DNA of 64,000 bases from Candidatus Bathyarchaeota archaeon. Lineage in GTDB: Archaea > Thermoproteota > Bathyarchaeia > 40CM-2-53-6. Below the pieces are notes generated by a model, which saw only the letters and a list, made by a program, of their open reading frames with translations, had not been told where the DNA came from and made no database searches. Positions 16,917 to 25,845 of this stretch are shown here, piece after piece; positions within the stretch are counted from its first letter, which is position 1; every line of letters begins with the position of its first letter. Position numbers and translations under genes: made by a program. The stretch is taken from contig VBBP01000054.1 of assembly GCA_005884195.1 (NCBI GenBank), positions 1-64,000 of the forward strand, written 5' to 3'.

Positions 16917-17684
16917 TTGGTGAACTCACAACTGGACAGTTCCTCTCCCTTCAAAGGATTCTACGAGCTCATAGGAGGAAGTCTGCCCGACTCGTCCTCT
17001 GTGCTAATCACAGGCGACCCGGGTAGCGGGAAAACCACTCTCGCACAACAGATTCTCTATGAGGAGCTTCAGAGGTCGAGGCCTTGTATCATTGTCACCT
17101 ACGACACATTTCCTGCAAACATCCTCGAGAGAATGAGCCAGTTCGGCTGGGACCCAAGAAAGTACCAGTTGCTGAACAAGCTGAGCATTATGGATTGTTA
17201 CTCAGCTACTGCGGGAGTTACCGAAGGAGTGGTTCCGCAGCCCTTCGATTTGACCAACGTTAGCATCCATCTCACGTCTCTAATGGAAAAGATGGGGAAT
17301 CACCAAGTTACTATCATAGTTGATTCATTGATGCCTATTTTCAGCGAAACTGAGCCGAAACATGCCGTCAGCTTTCTTCAGAGTATTGCTGCCAAAGTCA
17401 AGAAGGTTGGAGGAAAAATGATCGCTACTCTCTCAACTGGGAGCGTGCAGCCAGAACTTTTCCACAAGGTCGAGAGTCTTGTGGACGGTGTGGTAGAACT
17501 GCGAATGGTAGAGGAGCATCAGGTGTTGCGTCGATATCTGCTCGTCAGGAAAATGGATCGTCGGCAGATCATCCCACGACTCGTACGGTTCGATATCAAA
17601 AGCGGCATTGGGATTCAGTTGCAGCTTCCGCGGTTCGGGTTTCTGCGGAAAAGGCCGAACGTGGGAACTATGATCGGCAGCTAG
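16917..17684 (+). CDS. KaiC/RadA-like RecA-superfamily ATPase
   Basis: 255 residues with a Walker A motif GDPGSGKTT (33-41) and a Walker B-type strand VTIIVDSL (about 137-144), in the single-domain layout of archaeal KaiC-like proteins. The C-terminus ends in a basic tail. These ATPases are often signalling or regulatory partners of flagellar, chemotaxis or circadian-type systems, but their roles in archaea are mostly unknown. Start is TTG, with GTG next to it. It precedes the AAA ATPase gene by 178 bp, with no sign of co-transcription. Confidence 0.85.
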   Translation: MVNSQLDSSSPFKGFYELIGGSLPDSSSVLITGDPGSGKTTLAQQILYEELQRSRPCIIVTYDTFPANILERMSQFGWDPRKYQLLNKLSIMDCYSATAGVTEGVVPQPFDLTNVSIHLTSLMEKMGNHQVTIIVDSLMPIFSETEPKHAVSFLQSIAAKVKKVGGKMIATLSTGSVQPELFHKVESLVDGVVELRMVEEHQVLRRYLLVRKMDRRQIIPRLVRFDIKSGIGIQLQLPRFGFLRKRPNVGTMIGS

Positions 17685-17862
17685 ACGCGAAACGCGTTTT
17701 TCCATTTGCAACAACGGATTGTTGTCCATTCTCAATTTCTTGAAAACGGGGGTCTCTGTCGAGTCTCCAATATGGTCTCCATTTGAAAGACCATAAAGTT
17801 GGGTCGCAGGGCGAGCCCATATCTATTTATTCCCCGAAGGGGTATGTTAGAGCAGAAGCTGC

Positions 17863-19122
17863 ATGGCCGAGCAAAACTCGCCAGAATTTCCTCCTGCATT
17901 AGACCTCGAAAGAGAACTGACCAGAAAGGAACGGCAGATAGAGTATCTCCAGACTGAGCTCCGCAGATACCACAACCTCATGGAGGAGCTCAAGCAAGGT
18001 ATGCGCCCGATTGGGACTATCGAAGAGGTCAAGGGAGACATGGCGCTGGTTCGGCTATCAGGCGGCCAAGCATTTCAGGTGAGCATACCTCCCGAGATTA
18101 GGGAAAAAGTGTCTACCGAAGTTGACGCGGTTCTCTCTCCCACGAAGGGGGTTATTGTCGATGTAATTGACCGGCTGCGCGAACGCTCGCTGTTAGAGTA
18201 TCAAGTGGAGAAATCGCCTAAGGTTTTCTACGAGGATGTCGTTGGGCTGGAAAAAGAGCTTCTCAGCCTGAGACAGGCGGTCGAGTGGATACTTGACCCT
18301 CAGGTCCGAACCCGACGTGAGCAAATTATCCGCGATCCAAGGATGCTGGAAGAGGCTGGGTCCATACTCCTATTCGGTCCGCCGGGGACTGGCAAGACGT
18401 ACATGGCGAAGGCGGTTGCGGGCACGATCGGCCAGAGGGGCCAAGAGACTAGTTTCTTGAAAATAGAGAGCTACGAGATAGTGTCGAAATGGCTGGGCGA
18501 GTCGGCGAAGAACGTCAAAGAAGTCTTCAAGCTCGCTCGAGAATCGGCTCCAACAGTCCTCTTTATCGATGAGGCTGATGCTATTGGACGTGCAAGGATG
18601 GAGGCGACGACGGACGCTGGAAGGGATGTTCAGGGAATGCTCAACCAGATTCTCACCGAGCTTGGAGAAGGCTTCCACGTCAACAGAAACGTGTCGGTCA
18701 TATTTGCTACGAATTATCCGAGCGTCATCGATACGGCTCTTCTGGACCGAATCAAACGGATCATCTACGTTCCACCACCGAGATCGATGGAGGAAGTGAA
18801 GCGATTGTTAGACTTCTACTGTTCCAAGGTTGAGCTGGACCCGTCAATCTCGAACTATAAGGGAGGATTGACTGATGAGGCGTTCGAGGGAGTATGGCGG
18901 ACGATAAGGTCCCGGAAGCAGTTGTATGAGGCTTCGATTCCCGAACGAGGAGTTACGGTTCGTGAACAGTATGTCGTAACGCCTCGGGATCTGAAGAACA
19001 TTGTCCAGGAAGCAGCGAGCGAAGCTTCGTTTGCAGGTGAACGCTGGGTGACAATGGACCGGATGCTCCCATTGTTCAAAAGCCTCGCCTCGGAAGACCG
19101 AGGCTCACGTATCTTCAGCTAG
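17863..19122 (+). CDS. PAN-like AAA ATPase (proteasome-activating nucleotidase relative)
   Basis: 419 residues in the layout of proteasomal ATPases: an N-terminal coiled coil (about 14-47), an OB-like domain (48-105), then one AAA module with Walker A GPPGTGKT (172-179), Walker B LFIDEAD (233-239) and sensor-1 ATN. PAN hexamers unfold proteins for the 20S proteasome. Two oddities: the usual LRPGRFDR second-region motif is reduced to LLDRIKR, and the C-terminus (RIFS) lacks the HbYX motif that opens the 20S gate. It may therefore be a divergent PAN paralogue with another partner. Confidence 0.82.
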   Translation: MAEQNSPEFPPALDLERELTRKERQIEYLQTELRRYHNLMEELKQGMRPIGTIEEVKGDMALVRLSGGQAFQVSIPPEIREKVSTEVDAVLSPTKGVIVDVIDRLRERSLLEYQVEKSPKVFYEDVVGLEKELLSLRQAVEWILDPQVRTRREQIIRDPRMLEEAGSILLFGPPGTGKTYMAKAVAGTIGQRGQETSFLKIESYEIVSKWLGESAKNVKEVFKLARESAPTVLFIDEADAIGRARMEATTDAGRDVQGMLNQILTELGEGFHVNRNVSVIFATNYPSVIDTALLDRIKRIIYVPPPRSMEEVKRLLDFYCSKVELDPSISNYKGGLTDEAFEGVWRTIRSRKQLYEASIPERGVTVREQYVVTPRDLKNIVQEAASEASFAGERWVTMDRMLPLFKSLASEDRGSRIFS

Positions 19123-19168
19123 ACTAACCTCTCGGCTTATTACACCGACGAAGAAAGTCGAGGACACC

Positions 19169-20014
19169 ATGTCCTCTAGATTCGGCGAGGATCCCTTCGC
19201 CATTCGAGAGCCGGAGGAAACAGTAAGCAGACTCGAACGATTCCTTACAACTCATCGGGAAGAAACAAGCGCAAAATACCTCGTCGTAGGCATGTCGGGC
19301 GGTCTCGATTCTAGCGTTACTGCAGCACTTTGCGCGCGCGCTCTAGGTGGCCAACGCGTTCTGGGAATAAGTCTGCCAGAGAAGGAGACTAGGAATGACA
19401 GGGCTCTGGAAGATGCGAGATTGGTGGCATTGAAATATCGAATACGCTTCAAGATCATTGACATCACACCGATCGTCGAAGCTTCTCGAAATACTCTGAG
19501 CGCGAAGAAGGCGAGGGGAATTCCTTGGGGCAATGTCAAGGCACGGCTCCGCGCCACGGTCTTGTACTATTTCGCCAACACCGAGCATGGTCTTGTCGTG
19601 GGGACCGGTGACAAGAGCGAGATCATGCTGGGCTACTTCACCAAGTTTGGAGATGGAGCCTGCGACATACAGCCTCTCGCGGACCTCTACAAGACGTCTG
19701 TCCGTAACCTGGCGAGACATCTGGGTATTCCAGAGAGGGTTCGCGTGAAAGCCTCGAGCCCTGAGCTATGGCCGGGTCAGACAGCAGAGAAAGAGTTGGG
19801 ACTCAGCTATGAGAAGCTGGACCTGATTCTCTGGGGACTCGAGAGATGGCTGACACCTGAGGGGATTGCGGAAGAGACAGGGTTGAAGCTGACGTTGGTC
19901 CGGAAAGTCCGAGAACGCTGGTTGAAGTCGGAACACAAGAGGCGCCCTCCTTTGCCCATGAAGCTAGGCTATCGGACAGCAGGGGATGATCTCCGATTAC
20001 CTCGGCTCGAATAG
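19169..20014 (+). CDS. nadE: NH3-dependent NAD+ synthetase
   Basis: 281-residue enzyme for the last step of NAD synthesis (deamido-NAD + NH3 + ATP). It has the PP-loop SGGLDSS (43-49) and the family block around VVGTGDKSEIMLGYFTKFGD that binds deamido-NAD and Mg. There is no N-terminal glutaminase domain, so ammonia is the nitrogen donor. ATG start. The C-terminal 40 residues carry a helix-turn-helix-like stretch but are within normal family length. It faces the acyl-CoA operon across the repeat element at 20090. Confidence 0.94.
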   Translation: MSSRFGEDPFAIREPEETVSRLERFLTTHREETSAKYLVVGMSGGLDSSVTAALCARALGGQRVLGISLPEKETRNDRALEDARLVALKYRIRFKIIDITPIVEASRNTLSAKKARGIPWGNVKARLRATVLYYFANTEHGLVVGTGDKSEIMLGYFTKFGDGACDIQPLADLYKTSVRNLARHLGIPERVRVKASSPELWPGQTAEKELGLSYEKLDLILWGLERWLTPEGIAEETGLKLTLVRKVRERWLKSEHKRRPPLPMKLGYRTAGDDLRLPRLE

Positions 20015-20089
20015 CTCGGAAACTAGCACTCATACGACGCGAGGTCTGGTCTCTAAGACTTACTATTTTTCCTGGAACAATTCCCGTCC

Positions 20090-20245
20090 GGCGCTGATAG
20101 TGGGCGAGACAGGCGATTCAGGGCGGGGTCTGGGCCTTTGGTGAGATGGCGAAACTACGGGGTCTACCGCCCTTTTGGGAACGTTTTGCTGGGTGCGATC
20201 GGGGGGACCTCCCAGATTCAAGATCAGGAATAATAATGGGCGATT
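20090..20245 (+). repeat. Dispersed structured intergenic element, copy A
   Basis: About 156 bp lying between convergent nadE and the DUF35 gene. The 5' block is GCGCTGATAGTGGGCGAG then GATTCAGGGC; the 3' block is CTCCCAGATTCAAGATCAGG followed by ATAATGGGCGATT. The same blocks in the same order and spacing occur at 32373-32519. The middle shares GGCGAAA-containing loops but little strict identity, as expected for a conserved RNA fold rather than a protein. No ORF fits. Confidence 0.7.
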
Positions 20246-20270
20246 TTTGCTCGCGCTTGGGAAGATTTCT

Positions 20271-20678
20271 TTATTCGAGCCAGTAGAACAGGTTGTCACG
20301 GGCGCCTTTTGCAGCCTTCAAGTTCATTTCCTTTCCAGGTTTCAACTGTTTCTCCTCTACGGAGGCGCTGATCGGTGCGAAGACACGAAGCCCGTTCGAG
20401 AGTTCTGCGAGCCCTAGAAGGTATGGGGTTTCCGGCTGAAAGGCGGGTGGGGCGAAGAAAACCTTGGTGAAAGTGACCAGGTTGCTTTTCCCGTCGAGCA
20501 CAACCCATTCGAGTGCACTATGGCGATCGTCCAGGCAGTCAGCCCTTGGAGGAAAGTACGTTCTTCCACACTTCTCGCATTTTGTCGCAGCAATCTGCCC
20601 CTTCTCTAGATAGGATAGCAAGGGATTGATCTTGGTCTGGGACACATAACCAAATCTCCCGAACTTTTCAAAACCCAA
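20271..20678 (-). CDS. DUF35 zinc-ribbon/OB-fold acyl-CoA-associated protein
   Basis: 135 residues: an N-terminal helix, a rubredoxin-like zinc ribbon (CEKCGRTYFPPRADC, about 34-48) and an OB fold (about 55-125). DUF35 proteins form complexes with thiolases or HMG-CoA synthase and are thought to channel acyl-CoA. The gene directly follows the thiolase gene (5 bp gap), the usual archaeal pair. No HMG-CoA synthase is adjacent, so the pair may serve the acyl-CoA operon here rather than mevalonate synthesis. Confidence 0.9.
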   Translation of the reverse strand: MGFEKFGRFGYVSQTKINPLLSYLEKGQIAATKCEKCGRTYFPPRADCLDDRHSALEWVVLDGKSNLVTFTKVFFAPPAFQPETPYLLGLAELSNGLRVFAPISASVEEKQLKPGKEMNLKAAKGARDNLFYWLE

Positions 20679-20683
20679 CCAGG

Positions 20684-21838
20684 CTACGCCCTCAATATGG
20701 TCACAGCGGAGTACATTCCTATTCCCCCGATATTCTGAGCGACGCCAATCTTCGCGCCATCGACTTGCGTGGAACCCGCTTCGCCTCTGAGTTGTTTTGC
20801 TAGTGCGAACAGCTGGGAGGCGCCAGTAGCGCCGACAGGATGGCCTTTCGATATGAGCCCTCCGTCAACGTTTACCGGGATCTTTCCTCCTAGTTCAGTC
20901 TCCCCTTTCTCGAGAAGTCTAGTTCCACCCCCAGGCTTTGCAAACCCGAGGTCCTCATAGTTCAGAATCTCGGTGATCGAGAAAGAGTCGTGCACCTCAG
21001 CGACGTCCACATCGTTCGGGCTTATTCGCGCCATCTTGTAGGCAGCCTTGGCAGCGTTCTTCGTGACCTCGAAACTGGTCATTGGGCCCTTACGTTCAGC
21101 GAGGGACATTGGGCTAGAGGCAAGACCGAGACCGGCAACCCAGACTGGTCTATCGGTCAGCTTCCTGGCCTTCTCCGCGTTTGTTACTATGAGGCATGCC
21201 GCGCCGTCCGCGTTTGCACAACAGTCGAATAGTTTCAACGGAGCTGATATGGGTCGTGACTTGAGAACTTCTTCTATGGTTATAGGTTTCTGAAACATTG
21301 CGTTCGGGTTTTTCGATCCGTATTTTCGGTTCTTCACTGGGACAAGGGCCATCTGCTCCTCCGTTGTCCCATACTTTGCCATGTGGGCGGTCGCGTACAT
21401 CGCGTAGTATGCTGGCATCGTCGTCCCGAACGGAGATTCCCACATGACATCTCCAGCTCTGCCCATGAGTTCCTGGATCTCTTCATTGGAGAGTTCGGTC
21501 ATCTTCTGGACCCCTACGACCGCGATGACATTGTGGAGTTTTGATGAGACAAGTGCCCATGCGGTGCGAAGGCCGACTGCGCTGGACGCGCAAGCAGCCT
21601 CAATATTGAAGGTTGGTTGAGGGTTAAGTCCGAGGTACTCCGCCACAACGCCCGCCGGTGACCGTTGTTTATCGTAGTGCGTGGCAGAGCAAACCACTGA
21701 ACCGTCTATTCTTGAGGACTCTATGTCAGCGTCGTCAAGGGCGGAGCTGTACGCTTCGAAGGCCAGTTCCCGGAGGGAGGCATCGCTCCTCTTTCCGAAC
21801 TTTGAATGTCCGACTCCGATGATTGCGATGCGGCTCAA
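20684..21838 (-). CDS. Thiolase-family acyltransferase
   Basis: 384 residues of the archaeal thiolase/SCP2-like clade: nucleophile Cys in IEAACASSAVGLR, EVHDSFSITEI, and the C-terminal GHPVGATGASQ motif. It would cleave 3-ketoacyl-CoA or condense acetyl-CoA units. Its place in a run of beta-oxidation enzymes (hydratases, 3-hydroxyacyl-CoA dehydrogenase, thioesterase) makes the degradative 3-ketoacyl-CoA role likely. It is coupled to the DUF35 gene downstream. Confidence 0.91.
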   Translation of the reverse strand: MSRIAIIGVGHSKFGKRSDASLRELAFEAYSSALDDADIESSRIDGSVVCSATHYDKQRSPAGVVAEYLGLNPQPTFNIEAACASSAVGLRTAWALVSSKLHNVIAVVGVQKMTELSNEEIQELMGRAGDVMWESPFGTTMPAYYAMYATAHMAKYGTTEEQMALVPVKNRKYGSKNPNAMFQKPITIEEVLKSRPISAPLKLFDCCANADGAACLIVTNAEKARKLTDRPVWVAGLGLASSPMSLAERKGPMTSFEVTKNAAKAAYKMARISPNDVDVAEVHDSFSITEILNYEDLGFAKPGGGTRLLEKGETELGGKIPVNVDGGLISKGHPVGATGASQLFALAKQLRGEAGSTQVDGAKIGVAQNIGGIGMYSAVTILRA

Positions 21839-21932
21839 AACTTCTACGCTTCCTAGGCTAGAGTTCTTACTTCCTCATTAGAAGAATGTTTTCTGCAGTT
21901 AGGTAAAGAAGACTCGGATTCGAGGCGTCCTA

Positions 21933-22241
21933 TTACATTGCTTCTTTTGATTCCGCGTACAGGAATGTGATGCCTCCGGTGGCGATCTTGATGCCGTGCC
22001 GGCCAGACTCGCGTCCAGCTGGGCTCTCTAACGCTTTCTTCAAGCTGTCCATGTTTTCAAACTCGAGTTCCACGACCTGGTAGAACGCGGGTTCTCCTCG
22101 TGGTGCCCCGACGATCTTGTGAACCGTGTATTTTTTCAAACCTGGCATTGCCTTCGCCACTGGAACATGATCTTTCCAGTATTGTTCATCGAACAGCTTC
22201 GCGTCTTTCGGTTGTCCAAACAGGACTATGATCTTTGTCAT
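21933..22241 (-). CDS. EthD-family protein
   Basis: 102-residue ferredoxin-like fold (dimeric alpha/beta barrel) with the EthD pattern: VLFGQPKDAKLFDEQYWKDH, a central PGLKKYTVHK strand and the closing helix. EthD proteins act beside oxygenases or bind small aromatic or ether products. It sits 13 bp downstream of the diiron-protein gene in the same operon, supporting an oxygenase partnership (inference). Confidence 0.85.
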   Translation of the reverse strand: MTKIIVLFGQPKDAKLFDEQYWKDHVPVAKAMPGLKKYTVHKIVGAPRGEPAFYQVVELEFENMDSLKKALESPAGRESGRHGIKIATGGITFLYAESKEAM

Positions 22242-22254
22242 TTGTTACGCCATT

Positions 22255-23259
22255 CTAGAAACTCGTGGCTATTGTTTCGTTCTTCCGAACTTGAACCTCT
22301 TCGCCTTCAACTCCCAGTTCAGGTATTGCAGGCACCTTGATCCCCATCTCTTCGATCTCCGACCGTTTTTTCTCGATCGCTTCTCTCCAGTACTTCACCT
22401 TCTCTTCAAGAGTCAATACCCCGAGTCCCGCGTCTCTAGCTGCTTCTTCCATCTCTTTATCGACCTTGTCGAAATCTGCGGGCAAGTGCCAAAACTCGGG
22501 CTTGTGCTGGTAGAGGAGGGGTGAGAGAAAGATGAATCCCTGTTTCATCTGGCGTGTTATAGTTTGCTTCTGCTCCAGTGTGAACTTCTCGGCCATGGCT
22601 CGGAGCAAAGCCATCGTGGCCACGAGGTGACGCGTCTCGTCTCTAGTTATGTTACGGAAGGTTTGCTGGTAGATTCCGAGTTTGCTTGTCTGACGCATCG
22701 CGTTGAAGATTGTTTCTGCGCCTATTTCGGCGAAAAAGAAGCCTGCGAACAGAATTTCTGGCGGTAGGTACTCCCATGCTTTTAGGAATCCTTCCCAGTA
22801 GCGTCTGCCGTCGTCGTAGAGGGCGGTTATGTTTCGCAGAGCCCTTGCCTCGAAATCGGACTGTGGCTTGTATCCGTACGGCCAGTTGGGGCATAGCTTC
22901 TCACAGGCTCTCCTGCAAACCTCATCATGACGGCACTCATCGTATGTGATAGAGGCAAGCATTTTTTTCGTAGGGTCTTCCATGTTTAGCTCTGCAGCTC
23001 TTACGGCACCGAAGCCGAATGCTCCGATTCCGGACTTTTCGAAAAGGGCGAGTTTGGACATCCAGTAGGCTTGCGCTATCCGTTCCTTCGAGTCGAAGTT
23101 CTTCTGGTCAAGTTCGTCCCATGCAAAAGTTGCCGGGTTCCAGTTCTGGGCAAAGGACAGGTCGAAAGCCTTGAACATCCGATCGTTCGTAACAGTCCAA
23201 TTTCCGGGGAAGATGTTGAGGTCCAGTTTCGGACGCGTCTTCTTGGTCTTTCCCGGCAC
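22255..23259 (-). CDS. Ferritin-like diiron protein (putative oxygenase/oxidase)
   Basis: 334 residues of the ferritin-like superfamily. Two ExxH motifs (E108-x-x-H111 in TYDECRHDE and E208-x-x-H211 in TRDETRHLV) plus acidic residues E74 and E178/E182 form a plausible carboxylate-bridged diiron site, like ribonucleotide reductase R2, R2-like oxidases or bacterial multicomponent monooxygenases. Length and spacing do not match a standard ribonucleotide reductase. It is embedded in an acyl-CoA-degradation operon and followed by EthD, so an O2-dependent modification of an acyl or aromatic-CoA substrate is a reasonable hypothesis. No reductase is adjacent. Confidence 0.75.
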   Translation of the reverse strand: MPGKTKKTRPKLDLNIFPGNWTVTNDRMFKAFDLSFAQNWNPATFAWDELDQKNFDSKERIAQAYWMSKLALFEKSGIGAFGFGAVRAAELNMEDPTKKMLASITYDECRHDEVCRRACEKLCPNWPYGYKPQSDFEARALRNITALYDDGRRYWEGFLKAWEYLPPEILFAGFFFAEIGAETIFNAMRQTSKLGIYQQTFRNITRDETRHLVATMALLRAMAEKFTLEQKQTITRQMKQGFIFLSPLLYQHKPEFWHLPADFDKVDKEMEEAARDAGLGVLTLEEKVKYWREAIEKKRSEIEEMGIKVPAIPELGVEGEEVQVRKNETIATSF

Positions 23260-23325
23260 GGTCTTTCGACCCTCGCGGTTGAGGAGCTTGTTACTTAAAC
23301 GTGAAACTCGATAATGTGAGATGTC

Positions 23326-24120
23326 TCATTTTCCTGAGAACCTGGGCTGGCGTTTTTCCAGAAAGGCTTTGACAGCTTCCAGATGATCGCTGGTTTTTCC
23401 AGCGATGTCTTGGTTGTACGCTTCGTACTCGAGGGCGTCGGGTAGTTCGAGGCTTGTTACTCGGTTGACAATCCGCTTGGACAGTCCTAGGGCCTTAGTT
23501 GGGCCGGTTGCAAGCCGGTGCGCAAGCTCGTCCGTGTGCTTGTCAAGTTCGGCGGCTGGCACGACTTTGTTGATGAGGCCGAGCTGTTCGGCTTCTCTAG
23601 CCGGGATTGTTTTTCCGGTCATGATTAGTTCGAGGGCTCTTCCGGGGCCGATCATACGTGTTAGGAAGTAGCTACTTCCAGAATCTGGTACCAAGCCTAC
23701 TCCGATGAAGGCTTGTTTGAGGCCGGCCTCCTCGGAGGCTACTCGGATATCGCAGGCGAGGGCTATACTTGCCCCGCTTCCTGCCGCGATACCGTTCAAA
23801 CGGGCGATAATCGGCTTCTCTATACTTCGAATGCGGGTTATGATGGGATGATACTTCTTCCGCAGATGATCCCCTAGTGAGGGGTGTTCTCCTGCTCCAT
23901 AACGGTCTTTCAATCCTGACACATCTTCGCCTGCTGAGAAGGCTCTGCCGGCTCCAGTTATGACTAGACATCGGACGGTCTCGCTCTTCTCCGCTTCCTT
24001 GAGAGTTGATAGTAGTTCTTCTCCCATCTTGTCGTTTATCGCGTTCAGTGCATTCGGACGGTTTAGAGTGATCTCAGTAATATGGTCGTGTTCTGTGACG
24101 ATGAGTGTTTCATGTGCCAA
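23326..24120 (-). CDS. Enoyl-CoA hydratase/isomerase family protein (first copy)
   Basis: 264-residue crotonase-fold enzyme. The oxyanion-hole loop AGRAFSAGEDVSGL and the second loop GIAAGSGASIALACDIRV are visible, as is GVGLVPDSGSSYFLTR, where catalytic residues lie in crotonases. The D-x-G variation resembles PaaG/isomerase-type members more than classic hydratases. It lies 3 bp from the second crotonase gene, so the operon carries two different crotonases. Confidence 0.9.
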   Translation of the reverse strand: MAHETLIVTEHDHITEITLNRPNALNAINDKMGEELLSTLKEAEKSETVRCLVITGAGRAFSAGEDVSGLKDRYGAGEHPSLGDHLRKKYHPIITRIRSIEKPIIARLNGIAAGSGASIALACDIRVASEEAGLKQAFIGVGLVPDSGSSYFLTRMIGPGRALELIMTGKTIPAREAEQLGLINKVVPAAELDKHTDELAHRLATGPTKALGLSKRIVNRVTSLELPDALEYEAYNQDIAGKTSDHLEAVKAFLEKRQPRFSGK

Positions 24121-24123
24121 GGA

Positions 24124-24897
24124 TTATCGTCCTTTGAAGTTCGGTGGCCGTTTTTCGGTGAACGCTTTCATGCCCTCCTTCATGTCCTCGGTCGAGAACA
24201 AGAGATAGAAATTCTTCCTTTCGAACTGTAGTCCTTCTTCGAGTGGGGTGTCGAGAGCTTTCAAAACGGCTTCCTTGGCTAGGCGCGTTGCTATGGGAGC
24301 TTTCTGGGCGATCTGCATCGCAAGCTTTCGCGCTTCGTCGAAATATGCTTCGACCGGAACTACTCTGTTGACGAGTCCATGTTTCTCCATCTCTCTCGCG
24401 GTCATAGGCTGACCGGTTAGAACCATCTCCATTGCCCTATACTTTCCGATCGTTCTTGTGAGACGTTGTGTTCCACCTGCCCCGGGCATGATTCCAATGT
24501 TGATCTCGGGCTGGGCGAACCTTGCGGTCTCGGATGCGATGATGATGTCACAATTCATGGCTAGTTCGCAGCCTCCGCCGTAGATGTAGCCGCTGACCGC
24601 TCCAATAATCGGCTTAGCGATTTTCTTCAAGCGGTCCCAGAGCGCGAACTTGTTCTCCTCGATCAACGTGACGGGAGTGGCTTCCGCCAGTTCTTTGATA
24701 TCTGCCCCTGCAGAGAAGGCGTCGTCTCCCCCGGTCAAGACCGTTGCCTTGATCCTGTCGTCTTTGTCGAAGGCCTCGAGTGCTTCTACCGTTTCTCGGA
24801 TGAGTTCGAAGTTGAGGGCGTTGAGCGCTTTCGGGCGGTTTAGCCGGATTATTCCGATTGGCGGCTCGGTCTCGACTAGTATGTTGACGTACGGCAA
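24124..24897 (-). CDS. Enoyl-CoA hydratase (second copy)
   Basis: 257-residue crotonase with the two catalytic Glu contexts of true hydratases: GYIYGGGCELAMNCD (first Glu) and INIGIMPGAGGTQRL (Glu replaced or shifted; the IGIMPGAGGTQ block is typical of EchA/PaaF). It would add water to trans-2-enoyl-CoA. TTG start. It sits between the other crotonase and the 3-hydroxyacyl-CoA dehydrogenase, which would use its product. Confidence 0.91.
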   Translation of the reverse strand: MPYVNILVETEPPIGIIRLNRPKALNALNFELIRETVEALEAFDKDDRIKATVLTGGDDAFSAGADIKELAEATPVTLIEENKFALWDRLKKIAKPIIGAVSGYIYGGGCELAMNCDIIIASETARFAQPEINIGIMPGAGGTQRLTRTIGKYRAMEMVLTGQPMTAREMEKHGLVNRVVPVEAYFDEARKLAMQIAQKAPIATRLAKEAVLKALDTPLEEGLQFERKNFYLLFSTEDMKEGMKAFTEKRPPNFKGR

Positions 24898-24949
24898 TGG
24901 CCATCAGAGAGTTCGTGGCTCGTATTCTGTAAAAAGGGTTAGGATTTTG

Positions 24950-25831
24950 TCAGCGTTTGATGTGCAGGTACTCGTAGTATCCGCCCTTGCTCGCCTTCTT
25001 TCGAGCAGGGTCGCCGAGGTATCCTTGTTGGACCATCTCTCTCAGAAGCTTGGGCGCTATCCATTTGTTGTCGTTCGTAGCTCGTTGGAGAGATTCTATG
25101 TTCCGGAGCCTAGTATCAAGCCCGACAAAGTCGGCCAGTTCGAAGGGTCCCATGGGATGGTTGTAGCCAAGTTTCATGCACGTGTCGATGTCCTGCAGAC
25201 TTGCGATTCCATCTTCGAGCAGTTTTGAAGCCTCCATGTAGAGCGTTAGTCCGAGGCGGTTGGCGATGAAGCCAGGCTCATCTTGGGCGAGGACAGGGAT
25301 CTTGCCGATCTCTCGGACAATCCGAGACCCTTTCTCGACAGTCTCAGGCGATGTCGCCGGTCCTCGAATTATCTCGACGAGCTTTGTCAACTGGGCTGGA
25401 TTGAAGAAGTGCATACCGAGGGCTCTGTCTCTCTTTGAAATTTTTTGGGAAATTTTGTCGAGGCTCAGTGTCGACGTGTTTGATGCTATGATCGCGGCTG
25501 GCGGTGCGGCAAATTCTATCTTTTGAAAGAGATTCTGTTTAAGTCGCAAATCCTCGAAGGCGGCCTCGATCACGAGATCCGAATTCTTGCAAACATCGTC
25601 TAACTTGGGACTTGTCTTGATCCTTGCTATAGACCCGCTTGCCTGTTCGAGCGTCAGTTTTCCCTTTGAGACAGATGAGTGGATTCCGTACGGTCCGTTT
25701 GCTATTTCGTCAATCCCTGTTTTTAGAGCCCGTTCGTCTTCGTCCGTGGCCTCTACTTCGTGTCCGTGTTGGGCGAATACTTGGGCTATCTGTCGTCCCA
25801 TCATGCCGAAGCCGATGATCGCGACCTTCAT
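24950..25831 (-). CDS. 3-hydroxyacyl-CoA dehydrogenase (3-hydroxybutyryl-CoA type)
   Basis: 293 residues with the Rossmann motif GFGMMG (7-12), catalytic context MHFFNPAQLTKLVEI, and a C-terminal domain with NRLGLTLYMEASKLLEDG and the conserved GPFELADFVGLD. It oxidises 3-hydroxyacyl-CoA to 3-ketoacyl-CoA with NAD. It is the single-domain archaeal/bacterial type, without a fused hydratase. Its position between hydratase and thioesterase completes a beta-oxidation spiral with the thiolase at 20684. Confidence 0.93.
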   Translation of the reverse strand: MKVAIIGFGMMGRQIAQVFAQHGHEVEATDEDERALKTGIDEIANGPYGIHSSVSKGKLTLEQASGSIARIKTSPKLDDVCKNSDLVIEAAFEDLRLKQNLFQKIEFAAPPAAIIASNTSTLSLDKISQKISKRDRALGMHFFNPAQLTKLVEIIRGPATSPETVEKGSRIVREIGKIPVLAQDEPGFIANRLGLTLYMEASKLLEDGIASLQDIDTCMKLGYNHPMGPFELADFVGLDTRLRNIESLQRATNDNKWIAPKLLREMVQQGYLGDPARKKASKGGYYEYLHIKR

Positions 25832-25845
25832 TCCTGATCGGGGAC

